Source: Bradyrhizobium mercantei (lineage in GTDB: Bacteria > Pseudomonadota > Alphaproteobacteria > Rhizobiales > Xanthobacteraceae). Taken from it: DNA of 64,000 nucleotides. A program made the position numbers and the translations under genes. The stretch covers positions 541,519-605,518 of the forward strand of contig NZ_MKFI01000005.1 in assembly GCF_001982635.1 (NCBI RefSeq), written 5' to 3'. Positions 44,313-55,677 of the stretch are shown in pieces. The notes beneath the pieces are model-generated. The model saw only the letters and a program-made list of their open reading frames with translations. It was not told the DNA's origin and ran no database searches. The stretch's first letter is position 1, and each line of letters opens with the position of its first letter.

Positions 44313-44432
44313 CGTCATTGCGAGCCACCCGGTCGGCGCGAAGCGCCGCCGGATGACAGGCTCCGCGAAGCAATCTGTCCGCACGCTCGGAAGGATGGAT
44401 TGCTTCGTCGCTTCGCTCCTCGCAATGACGGA
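44313..44432. repeat. Palindromic repeat, CATTGCGAGC family, copy 2
   Basis: The ends CGTCATTGCGAGC and GCTCCTCGCAATGACGG are inverted. The interior has GCGAAGCAATC and GATTGCTTCGTCGC. It abuts the previous repeat and lies 22 bases from the argJ stop. Confidence 0.83.
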
Positions 44433-44453
44433 GGTTGTGGCGATGGGTAGCGC

Positions 44454-45695
44454 TTACGACCTGTAATCGCCGTTGATCGCGACGTATTCCTTGGTGAGGT
44501 CGCAGGTCAGCACGCGGTCTTTGGCCTTGCCGAGGCCGAGCGCGACCTTGATCTGGATCTTCGGCGCCTTCATCGCCTCCGACACTTCCTTCTCATTGTA
44601 GGACGGATCGCGCGCGCCGCTCTTGGCGACGCGGATGCCGTTGAAGGAGATCGAGAGCTTGTCGCGGTTGGCGGGCTCGCCGGCCTTGCCGACTGCCATC
44701 ACCACGCGGCCCCAATTGGCGTCCTCGCCGGCGATCGCGGTCTTCACCAGCGGTGAATTGGCGATCGACATCGCGATCTTGCGCGCCGACGGCTTGGTGG
44801 TGGCGCCCTCGACCACGACCTCGACCAGCTTGCGCGCGCCTTCGCCGTCGCGCGCCACCTGCTCGGAGAGGTCGGCGAGGATCTGCTGGAACGCCTTGCT
44901 GAAGGCCTTCAGGCGCGGATCGCTGGCGCGCGAGATCTTCGGGGCGCCGTTGGCGGCCGCAGCACCGGTTGCGAAGGCGAGCAGCGTGTCCGAGGTCGAG
45001 GTGTCGCCGTCGATGGTCAGCGCGTTGAAGGTGTCCTCGACGCCGGCCTTGAGCAGCGATTGCAGCACGCCAGCCGACAGCGGCGCGTCGGTGAAGATGA
45101 AGGACAGCATGGTCGCCATGTCGGGCATGATCATGCCGGCGCCCTTGGCCATGCCGTTGATCGTCACCTTGGCCTTGCCGAGCTTCACGGTCGCGGTTGC
45201 GACCTTCGGGAAGGTGTCGGTGGTCATGATTGCCCGGGCCGCGTTCATCCAGAGGTCGGGGGTCGCGGTCTCCGCGAGCTGCGCCAGCACGCCGTCGAAC
45301 TTGGTGGCGTCGAGCGGCTCGCCGATCACGCCGGTGGAGGCGAGAAACACATCCGATGTCGAGCAGCCGACCGCCTTCGCCGCGATCTGCGCGGTCAGCG
45401 CGGTGGAGGCCTTGCCGGTCTTGCCGGTGAAAGCGTTGGCGTTGCCGGAATTGACCACCAGCGCGCGCGCAGCGCCGCCCTTCAGCTTGGCGCGGCACCA
45501 TTCGACCGGCGCCGACGGGCATTTCGACTTGGTGAAGACGCCGGCCACCGTAGTGCCCTTGTCGAGCAGCGCGAGCAGCACGTCGGTGCGCCCCTTGTAG
45601 CGGATGCCGGCGGCGGCGGTCGCAAGCCGCACCCCCGCGATCACGGGCATCTCGGGAACGTCAGGCGGGGCGAGGGGGGAGACGGCGGTGGACAT
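44454..45695 (-). CDS. argJ: Bifunctional glutamate N-acetyltransferase / amino-acid acetyltransferase
   Basis: This 413-residue enzyme recycles the acetyl group in the arginine pathway. The precursor is cut autocatalytically before the nucleophilic Thr, visible in KGAGMIMPDMATML; the ASTGVIGEPL segment precedes it, as is typical of the family. The ATG at 45695 gives MSTAVSPLAPPDVPEMPVIAGVRLATAAAGIRYKGR; the longer frame is unlikely. It follows a PpiC-type isomerase and secA, the order seen in related genomes. Confidence 0.94.
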   Translation of the reverse strand: MSTAVSPLAPPDVPEMPVIAGVRLATAAAGIRYKGRTDVLLALLDKGTTVAGVFTKSKCPSAPVEWCRAKLKGGAARALVVNSGNANAFTGKTGKASTALTAQIAAKAVGCSTSDVFLASTGVIGEPLDATKFDGVLAQLAETATPDLWMNAARAIMTTDTFPKVATATVKLGKAKVTINGMAKGAGMIMPDMATMLSFIFTDAPLSAGVLQSLLKAGVEDTFNALTIDGDTSTSDTLLAFATGAAAANGAPKISRASDPRLKAFSKAFQQILADLSEQVARDGEGARKLVEVVVEGATTKPSARKIAMSIANSPLVKTAIAGEDANWGRVVMAVGKAGEPANRDKLSISFNGIRVAKSGARDPSYNEKEVSEAMKAPKIQIKVALGLGKAKDRVLTCDLTKEYVAINGDYRS

Positions 45696-45809
45696 CGGCA
45701 AGCTTCCGGCTACGGGGAGGGAAGCGCTGCATATCATCTCACCGGCTGAAGCGGGAGAGGGCTGTGACGTGAACGCCGGTTGTCATGAATCGTTCAAAGA
45801 GCAACGAGC

Positions 45810-45897
45810 CGTAGCCCGGTGCAGCGAAGCGCAATCCGGGACAGTCCATCCGCGGTTAGAGCGGCCTCGGATTTCGCTGCGCTCCATCCGAGCTACG
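45810..45897. repeat. Palindromic repeat with CGTAGCCCGG ends
   Basis: The left part CGTAGCCCGGTGCAGCGAAGC and the right part GCTGCGCTCCATCCGAGCTACG pair imperfectly, and ATCCGGG pairs with CTCGGAT. It is the only unit of this family in the window. Confidence 0.65.
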
Positions 45898-45908
45898 CAT
45901 TCCTACTT

Positions 45909-46037
45909 CTCCTTCCCCCTGAAAGCGGGAAGGTCGGGATGGGGGTCAGCCGCGGACGACGACGCTAGTGGAGAGAGCAGATCCCCACCCGCTTTGCTCT
46001 GGCGAGCAAAGCGACCTCCCCTTTTCAAGGGGAGGTT
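45909..46037. repeat. Palindromic repeat, CCCTCCCC family, copy 4 (diverged)
   Basis: The ends CTCCTTCCCCCTGAAAG and CCTCCCCTTTTCAAGGGGAGG form imperfect inverted arms, with GGGGGTCAG and CCCACCCG segments inside. It is more diverged than the other three members. Confidence 0.6.
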
Positions 46038-46110
46038 AAGACGTCGCCAAACGCAAATGGCCGGGACGAACCCGGCCATCGCAACTTCGATCAGTTCAGC
46101 TTCGCGAAGC

Positions 46111-47049
46111 TTACTTCTTCGCCGGCGCCATCTTGTTGTCGGCGGGCTTCGGTGCGTCCTTGGCGGCATCCGCCGGCGCGGTGGCGTCCTTGGCGGTCTC
46201 GGCCGGCTTGTCCATGCGCTCGACCTTGGCGGCTTCGCGCAGCTTGGCGACATAGTCGGCCTGGGCCTTGCGGGTTACATAGGTCTCGATCTGGGCCTTC
46301 ACCTGCTCGAAGTCGGGCGCCTTGCGGTTGCGCTTTTCCTCGACCTTGATGATGTGCCAGCCGAACTGCGACTTGACCGGATCGGAGATCTTGCCCGGCT
46401 CGAGCGAGAAGGCGACCGCGGAGAATTCCGGCACCATCTGCTCCTTGGTGAAGAAACCGAGGTCGCCGCCGTCGGAGGCGCCGGGGTCCTTGGACTTCTT
46501 CTTGGCGAGCTCGGCGAAGTCAGCGCCCTTGTCGAGCTCGGCCTTGATCGCCTTGGCCTCGTCCTCGGTCTCGACCAGGATGTGGCGGGCGCGCACCTCT
46601 TGCTCGCCGGTGATCTGCTTGGAGGCCTCGTCGTAGACCTTCTTCATGGCGTCGTCGGTGGTCGCGGCCTTGCCCTCGCTGGCAAGCAGGCTGTCCATCA
46701 ACAGGCGGTTGCGGGTGAAGGCGAGCCGCTTCTTGAAGTCGTCATTGTTCTCGATCTTCTTGTCCTCGGCGGCCTTGGACACGATCTTCATGTCGATCAG
46801 GAAGGACAGCACGTTGTCCTTGCGGGTCGAGGGGTCCATCTGCTGCAGGCTGGGACCGAGTTCCTCCTCGGCGAGCGCCACGTCGCTGGCATGGATCTCG
46901 GAACCGTTGACCTTCGCCAGCACCGGATCGGACTCCGCGGCGCGGACCGGAAGGCCGGCAGCCAGCACTGCGACAAGACAGCCCGTGGCGGCCAGGGTGG
47001 CGAGGCCGAGGCGCAGGCCGGTCTTGGATTCCGGAGGCGAGGTGGTCAT
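46111..47049 (-). CDS. Periplasmic parvulin-type (PpiC) peptidyl-prolyl isomerase
   Basis: This 312-residue protein has an N-terminal hydrophobic signal (GLATLAATGCLVAVLAAGLPVRAAES), a SurA-like chaperone region (60-155), then a PpiC rotamase domain (VRARHILVETEDEAKAIKAELDKGADFAELAKKKSKDPGASDGGDLGFFTKEQM...FGWHIIKVEEKR). The Lys/Ala/Pro-rich tail is probably disordered. It would fold outer-membrane or exported proteins, which suits its place beside secA. The ATG at 47049 is chosen over the longer frame. Confidence 0.9.
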   Translation of the reverse strand: MTTSPPESKTGLRLGLATLAATGCLVAVLAAGLPVRAAESDPVLAKVNGSEIHASDVALAEEELGPSLQQMDPSTRKDNVLSFLIDMKIVSKAAEDKKIENNDDFKKRLAFTRNRLLMDSLLASEGKAATTDDAMKKVYDEASKQITGEQEVRARHILVETEDEAKAIKAELDKGADFAELAKKKSKDPGASDGGDLGFFTKEQMVPEFSAVAFSLEPGKISDPVKSQFGWHIIKVEEKRNRKAPDFEQVKAQIETYVTRKAQADYVAKLREAAKVERMDKPAETAKDATAPADAAKDAPKPADNKMAPAKK

Positions 47050-47430
47050 GCAAAATCCTTGTCTCAAAGGGGGGAAGCTCGAGCGGGGCGGACACTCGCC
47101 CAATCGTGTTACATTGGCAACGCGAAAGTCGTGTCAAAATGATGAATTCCTTGACATCTTGCCAGCGTTGACAACCCCCCGACCGGGCCATATCTCTGGC
47201 CAACCGTTTCGGCGGTGAGAGCGCTTATTTTGCTGCGTTTTTCGCCGTTGAACCCAGGATGGCCTGTTTCCCACTCAATTGGCGAGGGAGCCCCGGGGCG
47301 GGGCTCGAACCGTAGCGCGTCACGGTGAGTTGATAGGCGATCCGGCGGACCATCTCAGGCTGTATTCAAGACCGTACCAAGACTGAACGAAGACCAAGAC
47401 GAACTCGAGACCGAAGAACAGGAATTTCGC
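47050..47430. promoter_or_regulatory. Divergent promoter region of the PpiC gene and secA
   Basis: This 381-base gap has no gene. On the plus strand TTGACA (47168-47173) and TATCTC (47191-47196), 17 bases apart, are a candidate promoter for secA, giving a leader of about 230 bases. On the minus strand TTGACA (47137-47132) and ATGTAA (47114-47109), also 17 apart, could serve the PpiC gene. Confidence 0.45.
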
Positions 47431-50298
<2,868 letters not shown>

Positions 50299-50426
50299 CC
50301 ATCACCGAGGTGGACGACTTAGGCGTCCATCCTTGGAGGTGAATTCGCCTGGCTCTTGGAAGTATCTCGATCCCGGCGATGCTTGTCGATTTCCCGCCAC
50401 GAATGCGCGGTGCTGAACCTCCTGGC

Positions 50427-50459
50427 AAAAAAATGAGCCGCCTCGATGAGGCGGCTCTG
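50427..50459 (-). terminator. Terminator of the outer-membrane beta-barrel gene
   Basis: On the minus strand AGCCGCCTC-ATC-GAGGCGGCT forms a 9-bp stem and is followed by CATTTTTTTG. It starts 41 bases after the beta-barrel gene stop. This is a clear rho-independent terminator. Confidence 0.9.
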
Positions 50460-50500
50460 GAGGTTCGGGAAAACGAGTGATTGATCAGCGAATAGACTGA

Positions 50501-51574
50501 TCAGAATGACCAGCGAAGCCCTGCCGTGGTGCCATAGCTCGTGAGGCCGGTGACGCTGCTGCCATGGCCTTCGATGAAGCTTGAGAAGTTTTGGGTCCAC
50601 AGCACGTTCAGCTTGCCGGAAGCCCGTCCGCCGACCTCGCCCACAGCAACACCGCCGCCGGTGCCAACTGCTGTTGGAACTCCATTGATCAGCACCACGC
50701 CGCCGACGCCGCTTTCGGCAACCAGTGAGAATGCCTCGAGCTTGAGCGACGGCTGCACGCGGACGCCATTCCACGTCGTATCCGTGCCGAACCGCACGCC
50801 GCCGTGCACCTCGGTGCTGTCGCCGGTTTGATTTGCGAAGTTGGCGTCGAACGATTGAGTGTAGCTGACGCCGATCGTCGGTTCGATGAACCAGCCATTG
50901 GGCAGGTCGAACTTGTACTGCACGTTGGGTGAGTAGCTGAGTCCTGTGCTGTCCATGCTGGTGACGACACCGGCGATCGGGGTGCGAGACGTTGTCCAGG
51001 TCCCGCTCAGGGTGAAGTCAGTCGAGAAGCCGCCATTGGTGTAAGCGATCGTTCCGGCACCAACACCGGTGTCCGCATCGGACGCGATCGAATTCGACCA
51101 CACGCCACCGCCGGTGAGGATGATGGTGAGCGCGTCGTACTGATTGAAGATCCCGATCTTCGTGACGTCGAAGGCACCGGTGACGCCATAGGCGCTGGTG
51201 GTGACGCCGCCAGAGTGGCTCCAGTCTGCCGAACCCGTCAGATTGAGGCCATAGATGTAAGTCGGCTGCACCGGAGCCGGCGGAGCCTTGGTGTAGACCG
51301 GAGCCTTCGCATAGGCCAAGGCCGCGAACGGATCGGAGCCTGACACGGCAGTTTCATCCTCGCCGGTGAACTGCATCCGTCCCGGAGCAGACGTTGCCAG
51401 CCGGCGGCTTTGGATCTGATCGCGAACGTTCTGCAAAACGTTCTGAATGACGTTCTGGATGACCCGGTCCGCAATGAAGTCCGCCTTTGCGGGTGCCGCG
51501 ATCAGGGTCGATGCCGAGAGTGCAAGAAATGCTACTTTAACGTGTGTTTTGCCATTGCGTGCGATCTTGGCCAT
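50501..51574 (-). CDS. Small autotransporter-type outer-membrane beta-barrel protein
   Basis: This 357-residue protein has a signal peptide ending near APAKA, a short helical segment (DRVIQNVIQNVLQNVRDQIQSRR), and then an autotransporter-like beta-barrel from about residue 95 to the end. The last residue is Phe (TTAGLRWSF), as in BAM-dependent barrels. No large passenger domain exists, so it may be a porin-like or anchoring barrel. The ATG at 51574 follows GGGGACG. It is divergent from a LuxR-type regulator gene. Confidence 0.82.
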   Translation of the reverse strand: MAKIARNGKTHVKVAFLALSASTLIAAPAKADFIADRVIQNVIQNVLQNVRDQIQSRRLATSAPGRMQFTGEDETAVSGSDPFAALAYAKAPVYTKAPPAPVQPTYIYGLNLTGSADWSHSGGVTTSAYGVTGAFDVTKIGIFNQYDALTIILTGGGVWSNSIASDADTGVGAGTIAYTNGGFSTDFTLSGTWTTSRTPIAGVVTSMDSTGLSYSPNVQYKFDLPNGWFIEPTIGVSYTQSFDANFANQTGDSTEVHGGVRFGTDTTWNGVRVQPSLKLEAFSLVAESGVGGVVLINGVPTAVGTGGGVAVGEVGGRASGKLNVLWTQNFSSFIEGHGSSVTGLTSYGTTAGLRWSF

Positions 51575-51832
51575 ATGCTCGTCCCCAATGTTCTCCGCCG
51601 GTCCCAGCCCCTGGATCGGCCGAAATGCAAATCGATAAACTGTTCGACCATAGCTAAAAGCCGATAAGTCGAGCGTCTTCACCCGTTTGGGGTAGGAATT
51701 GCTACAGCGAAGCGATTCAAATGGTCCGATGCAAAAATGACACATCGAGCCCCGTAGTTATCCTGACTGGACAACTACTGATACGCTGCGGCAATTTGTC
51801 CGCCTTTGACCAGAGCGGACAAGGGGACGCGC
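51575..51832. promoter_or_regulatory. Divergent gap between the beta-barrel gene and the LuxR-type gene
   Basis: This 258-base AT-richer gap contains a 6-bp inverted pair, GGACAA (51769-51774) and TTGTCC (51796-51801), centred 48 bases before the regulator start. It could be a site for that regulator, but the arms are short. No firm promoter was recognised. Confidence 0.3.
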
Positions 51833-52921
51833 ATGCCGCTCGGAAATCTATCATTGATCGAAGAAGCATTTGTCGAGGCGGCGATCGATCCGTCGCAATG
51901 GGTGAAGGCGCTCGACGTCGTCACGACTGTCACGGACAGTTATGGCGCGGTGCTCCTGCCGGTCGCCGGGGGAATGATCTCCGCACTTCCTTTCACCGAA
52001 CCGATGAGCAGGTCGTTCGAGACTTATACCAAGGACAGCTGGTTCACCCGCGACGAACGATTTCGTGGGATAACGCTCATGAAGCAGAGGGGAATTGTCG
52101 ATGATCTCGACATATTCACCCCGGATCAAATCAAGCGACATCCCTACTATCAGGACTTTCTCGCGCCGCACGGGCTTCGGTGGTTCGGCGGCATCGCGAT
52201 CAGCTGCGGCGCCCACCTGTGGTGCCTGTCCATTCAGCGATCCATTGCCCAGGGACCGTTCTCCGAAGAGGAGAAAGACCAGTTGGCCTATCTTTCGAAA
52301 CGACTGTCCGGCACGGCTGCCGTCGCCAGCACGATTGGAGAATCTGCCGCCTTGGGCGCGCTCAACGCGTTCGAGATCAGCGGACAGGGAGCGGCGCTCA
52401 TTAACCGCGAAGGGAAGATCTTCCGGCTGAACAGCGTGGCCGAACAACTTCTGAAGCAAGACGTGACGGTGGTTAAGGGGCGCCTCGTCGCTCAGGATTC
52501 GGCCGCCACGGCTTCCTTCGAGCAGGCCGTCAGTAAGCTGCTGAACAGCGACAAGGCTGCCATGCAGCCTCCGGTCTCGTTCGCGCGTCCTGGACGGCGT
52601 CCATTGCTGGCCTATCCGCTCAAGCTTGCGAAGCTGGTCCAAAATGCGCTCGCGGATTGCCAGATGGTGGTCGTCTTTGTCGACACCGAACAAGGGCCCC
52701 AGCCGCCGACAATCGCCCTGCAAAGGGCATTCCGTCTGACGGCGTCCGAGGCTCGTCTCGCCGCTGAGCTTGCAGCTGGCGAGGCGTTGGAGAAGGTGGC
52801 GGAAAAGCTCGGCATTACCAAGGAGACGTCAAGAACTCAGCTCAAGAGCATCTTCGCGAAAACCGGATGCCACCGACAGGCCGAACTGGTCGCCGTCCTG
52901 TCGAAGTTTCTCAGGGGCTGA
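51833..52921 (+). CDS. LuxR-type helix-turn-helix regulator with unassigned N-terminal domain
   Basis: This 362-residue protein ends in a LuxR/FixJ-type helix-turn-helix (about 300-358: RLTASEARLAAELAAGEALEKVAEKLGITKETSRTQLKSIFAKTG). The first 180 residues have no recognised receiver or autoinducer domain, and a PAS-like segment is possible around GQGAALINREGKIFRLN. The ATG at 51833 has AGGGGA in front. Its divergent neighbour is the beta-barrel gene; downstream, 112 bases away, is the 876-residue secreted protein. Both are plausible targets. Confidence 0.82.
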   Translation: MPLGNLSLIEEAFVEAAIDPSQWVKALDVVTTVTDSYGAVLLPVAGGMISALPFTEPMSRSFETYTKDSWFTRDERFRGITLMKQRGIVDDLDIFTPDQIKRHPYYQDFLAPHGLRWFGGIAISCGAHLWCLSIQRSIAQGPFSEEEKDQLAYLSKRLSGTAAVASTIGESAALGALNAFEISGQGAALINREGKIFRLNSVAEQLLKQDVTVVKGRLVAQDSAATASFEQAVSKLLNSDKAAMQPPVSFARPGRRPLLAYPLKLAKLVQNALADCQMVVVFVDTEQGPQPPTIALQRAFRLTASEARLAAELAAGEALEKVAEKLGITKETSRTQLKSIFAKTGCHRQAELVAVLSKFLRG

Positions 52922-53033
52922 GGTGCGGTGCCTTAACCCAAACGGGTGAAGACCGGCTGGCTGAGGGGGGCTATCCTTGGGCTTTTAGGCCCAGCGCGGC
53001 GCAATTGGCCATATTCATTGCAGGGAGGTTGCC

Positions 53034-55664
53034 TTGGGCATTGCATCCCGCCTCGTGATTTGTTCGGCAATTGCTGTTGCGCTATCGGCATTCCTCACGA
53101 CCGATTGCAGCGCTGTTGAAATACCCAAGCCTGTCATCAACATCCCAAAGCCGAATATCCCGCGGCCGACGATCAATGTCCCACGGCCGACGATTAACGT
53201 CCCGCGGCCGAACGTGACGGTACACGTGCCGAAGCCTACGGTGAACGTACCAAGGCCGGTCGTGAGTGTTCCGAAAGTGAATGTCCCCAAGCCGGTGGCG
53301 AACGTCCCCAAAGTAGATGTACCTAGAGCAGTAGTGAACGTCCCAAAGGTGGAGGTGCATAAGCCGGTCGCTGATACTCCGAAGGTGGATCTGCCGAAGT
53401 CCACGGTTCAGGTAACCATACCAAAGACGGTGGCTCCTCCGAGCATCGTAAGCGGGACGCCGAAGAGCGGTAGGGACGTCAATGCGCCCAAGTCGGTTGA
53501 TCCGGTCATTCCCTCACCAAGACCGATAGCTGAAACTCCCCGGGTACCGGTGACGACGACTGATCCGCCAAAGGTCGCCGGTCCGGATACGACAGCACCG
53601 AAAACTCCCGTCCCTGCGCCGAGATCGCCGTCGCAGGCCAACGTTGCCAACGGTGGATCGGCGATAAGTCCATCTCCTACCTCTCCGGCTCCCGCGAGCG
53701 GTTCAAACGGCGTCTCGTTGAACGGCAACGGCCAGGGCAATTCGATAAACTCTCTTTCCGGTTCATCTTCGGTGATCACCCCTTCGAGGGGCGCAGAAAT
53801 TCGCCTTCCAAACGGCACATTCGGCAAAGCAGTGCTGAATCCAGACGGATCGATCACCGTGTCGAATAACCTTGGTACGGTTACGCTTACGAAGCAGCAG
53901 ATGAATCAAGTTGCGGCGGGGGATATGTCTGCACTCAAGCCTCTGGTTGCAAATGGTAACAATGCTTCCGGCCAGGGATTGACGCAATCCTTAGTCAATT
54001 CGAAGGGGAATGTGACCGAGCTACGGCTTCCGAACGGAACGTTTGGCAAGGTGGTGATGAATTCTGACGGAACAATCACTCTCTCTAACAACGTTGGCAG
54101 CGTTAAGCTGACAAAGCAGCAGATGAACCAGTTAGCCGCCGGCGACACGACGGTTCTCAAGCCACTGATGGCCAACAGTCAGAACAACAACCAGCCTGCC
54201 AGTGGAACAGCCGCGGCTGCGCCATCGACCAACACAGGTGTCTCCACAGGACCCATGTCGGTCGCGCAGCAGCAACAAGGACAAGGAGGCAACAACGGCA
54301 AGACTTACGGAACGCCCCCCTCAAATATCTGTCCGGTCCAACAATGCAGTTCAACCGTGGATGAAGGCGGCAACGGCGTCGGTGGCAAACCCTTCTACGA
54401 GGTGAACTTCAAATACTCTGGCGACACACCACCGCCGCCGCCACCGGGTATGCACTATATGGAAAGCAATATGACAGGTTGCGGTGGTGGGACCTGCACG
54501 CTGTTTTTGCAGTTCAATTCGCAAACCGCCTCTACCTCAACGCCAGCGATACAAATGCCCTCGGTATCTGGTGGCGGCCGTCAACCAATCTACGTTCAGG
54601 ACGCAAATGGCGTTTGGCACAAGTCGTATTGGTTTGCGCCGCCCGCGGATGTTCTGGCGAACTACGGTCCTCTGTCTGAAGCCTCAAGCCAGCCTGTCTT
54701 GCCATTCGGGTTCTATTATCCTAACGGACCGCCGCCCAATGCCGTGTTCGCCGATGATAGCAACCCCAACTCCTCAAAGGGGAGCAACAACCCGAGCGAC
54801 GATGATCCTCCAAATCCCAAACTTCCAAAATCGGCGGATGATGGGAGTGGAGCGAATGGCGATACTCCCAAAGGCGGCAACCAGCAGATGGCTAATGCTT
54901 CACCGGCCGAGCAGCAGGACACGGACGGCAGCGAGAAAGGCAAGTCATACACACCTGGATCTTGGGATGATCCGAACTGCACAGCTGGCTGCTACGATCC
55001 AAAACTCTTGAATGACATAGGCATTCAGCCGCAATTCGCTGACGGGACATTGGCTCCCCCGACTGCCGCCAATTCGGCGAGCTCCGACGTCAGCTTGGTG
55101 GACCTTAAGGCTCAAGTGGATAAGAACACCCAAGCAGTCAGTCAACAACTGGCAAGCGCAAGCTCTTCGACCGATCCCGAGCAAACGTCACCGATGTTCG
55201 GTGGTATGGTCAATATTGGTGGTTGCAGCGCAACGGGCAACATGGAGTGTGGTGGGCAAACCTTCACTTACGATAGCAGCGGCATTCATCAGTACGCCAC
55301 CGATCCTGCAAACTCGAGTGGTACTCCGACTGGAGGTATAACCGGATACTTGGCTTGGAAGCCGCAAGAAGTTGCGAACGGAGATTCTATAACCTTTGGT
55401 ACCAAGGGAGGACTCTCGGTTTCATTCTCGCCCGGCAATGACAGTTGGATACCAAACGGTGTGGCTATTGGCTTGGGAGTGGGGCCGCCCATCCCCTCTG
55501 CCAGTTATACAAGAGGAAAACTGGTAGGGTACAGCCCATGGTTTGGATCAGCCGGCCAAACCCCCAACCTCGGTAGCGGTCATCTCTTTAATGACCCCCA
55601 GGGAAATCTATGGTGGCAGTCCGCGAATGGCCAGAACCGCATGGTCTATAGAGTGACCCCCTAA
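53034..55664 (+). CDS. Large secreted repeat protein, unknown function
   Basis: This 876-residue protein starts at a TTG supported by a GGGAGG site 7 bases before it. A signal peptide ends near DCSA (residue 27). Residues 29-135 are a repetitive V-N-V-P-K/R-P stretch with a period of about six to eight residues. Two copies of a 55-residue module follow at 254-308 and 328-382 (RLPNGTFGK...LTKQQMNQ). The remaining 490 residues are Ser/Gly/Asn/Pro-rich with several Cys. I recognise no domain. Lower GC than the surroundings and gene order suggest an accessory, surface or matrix protein; this is inference. Confidence 0.72.
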   Translation: MGIASRLVICSAIAVALSAFLTTDCSAVEIPKPVINIPKPNIPRPTINVPRPTINVPRPNVTVHVPKPTVNVPRPVVSVPKVNVPKPVANVPKVDVPRAVVNVPKVEVHKPVADTPKVDLPKSTVQVTIPKTVAPPSIVSGTPKSGRDVNAPKSVDPVIPSPRPIAETPRVPVTTTDPPKVAGPDTTAPKTPVPAPRSPSQANVANGGSAISPSPTSPAPASGSNGVSLNGNGQGNSINSLSGSSSVITPSRGAEIRLPNGTFGKAVLNPDGSITVSNNLGTVTLTKQQMNQVAAGDMSALKPLVANGNNASGQGLTQSLVNSKGNVTELRLPNGTFGKVVMNSDGTITLSNNVGSVKLTKQQMNQLAAGDTTVLKPLMANSQNNNQPASGTAAAAPSTNTGVSTGPMSVAQQQQGQGGNNGKTYGTPPSNICPVQQCSSTVDEGGNGVGGKPFYEVNFKYSGDTPPPPPPGMHYMESNMTGCGGGTCTLFLQFNSQTASTSTPAIQMPSVSGGGRQPIYVQDANGVWHKSYWFAPPADVLANYGPLSEASSQPVLPFGFYYPNGPPPNAVFADDSNPNSSKGSNNPSDDDPPNPKLPKSADDGSGANGDTPKGGNQQMANASPAEQQDTDGSEKGKSYTPGSWDDPNCTAGCYDPKLLNDIGIQPQFADGTLAPPTAANSASSDVSLVDLKAQVDKNTQAVSQQLASASSSTDPEQTSPMFGGMVNIGGCSATGNMECGGQTFTYDSSGIHQYATDPANSSGTPTGGITGYLAWKPQEVANGDSITFGTKGGLSVSFSPGNDSWIPNGVAIGLGVGPPIPSASYTRGKLVGYSPWFGSAGQTPNLGSGHLFNDPQGNLWWQSANGQNRMVYRVTP

Positions 55665-55677
55665 TACAGGTTGTCCA

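Larger units (their letters stand above)
45696..46110. other. Gap between the PpiC gene and argJ, with three palindromic units
   Basis: This 415-base gap carries a repeat with CGTAGCCCGG / GAGCTACG ends (45810-45897), a CCCTCCCC-like repeat (45909-46037) and an ATGGCCGGG / CCCGGCCAT hairpin (46058-46080) close to the PpiC stop, which may terminate that gene. The argJ promoter must also lie here. Confidence 0.65.

Noticed and set aside
47221..47430. Possible tRNA-like segment (GGCTCGAACCG) upstream of secA
   Set aside because: A T-loop-like string is present, but no acceptor stem, D-arm or anticodon arm could be built around it.
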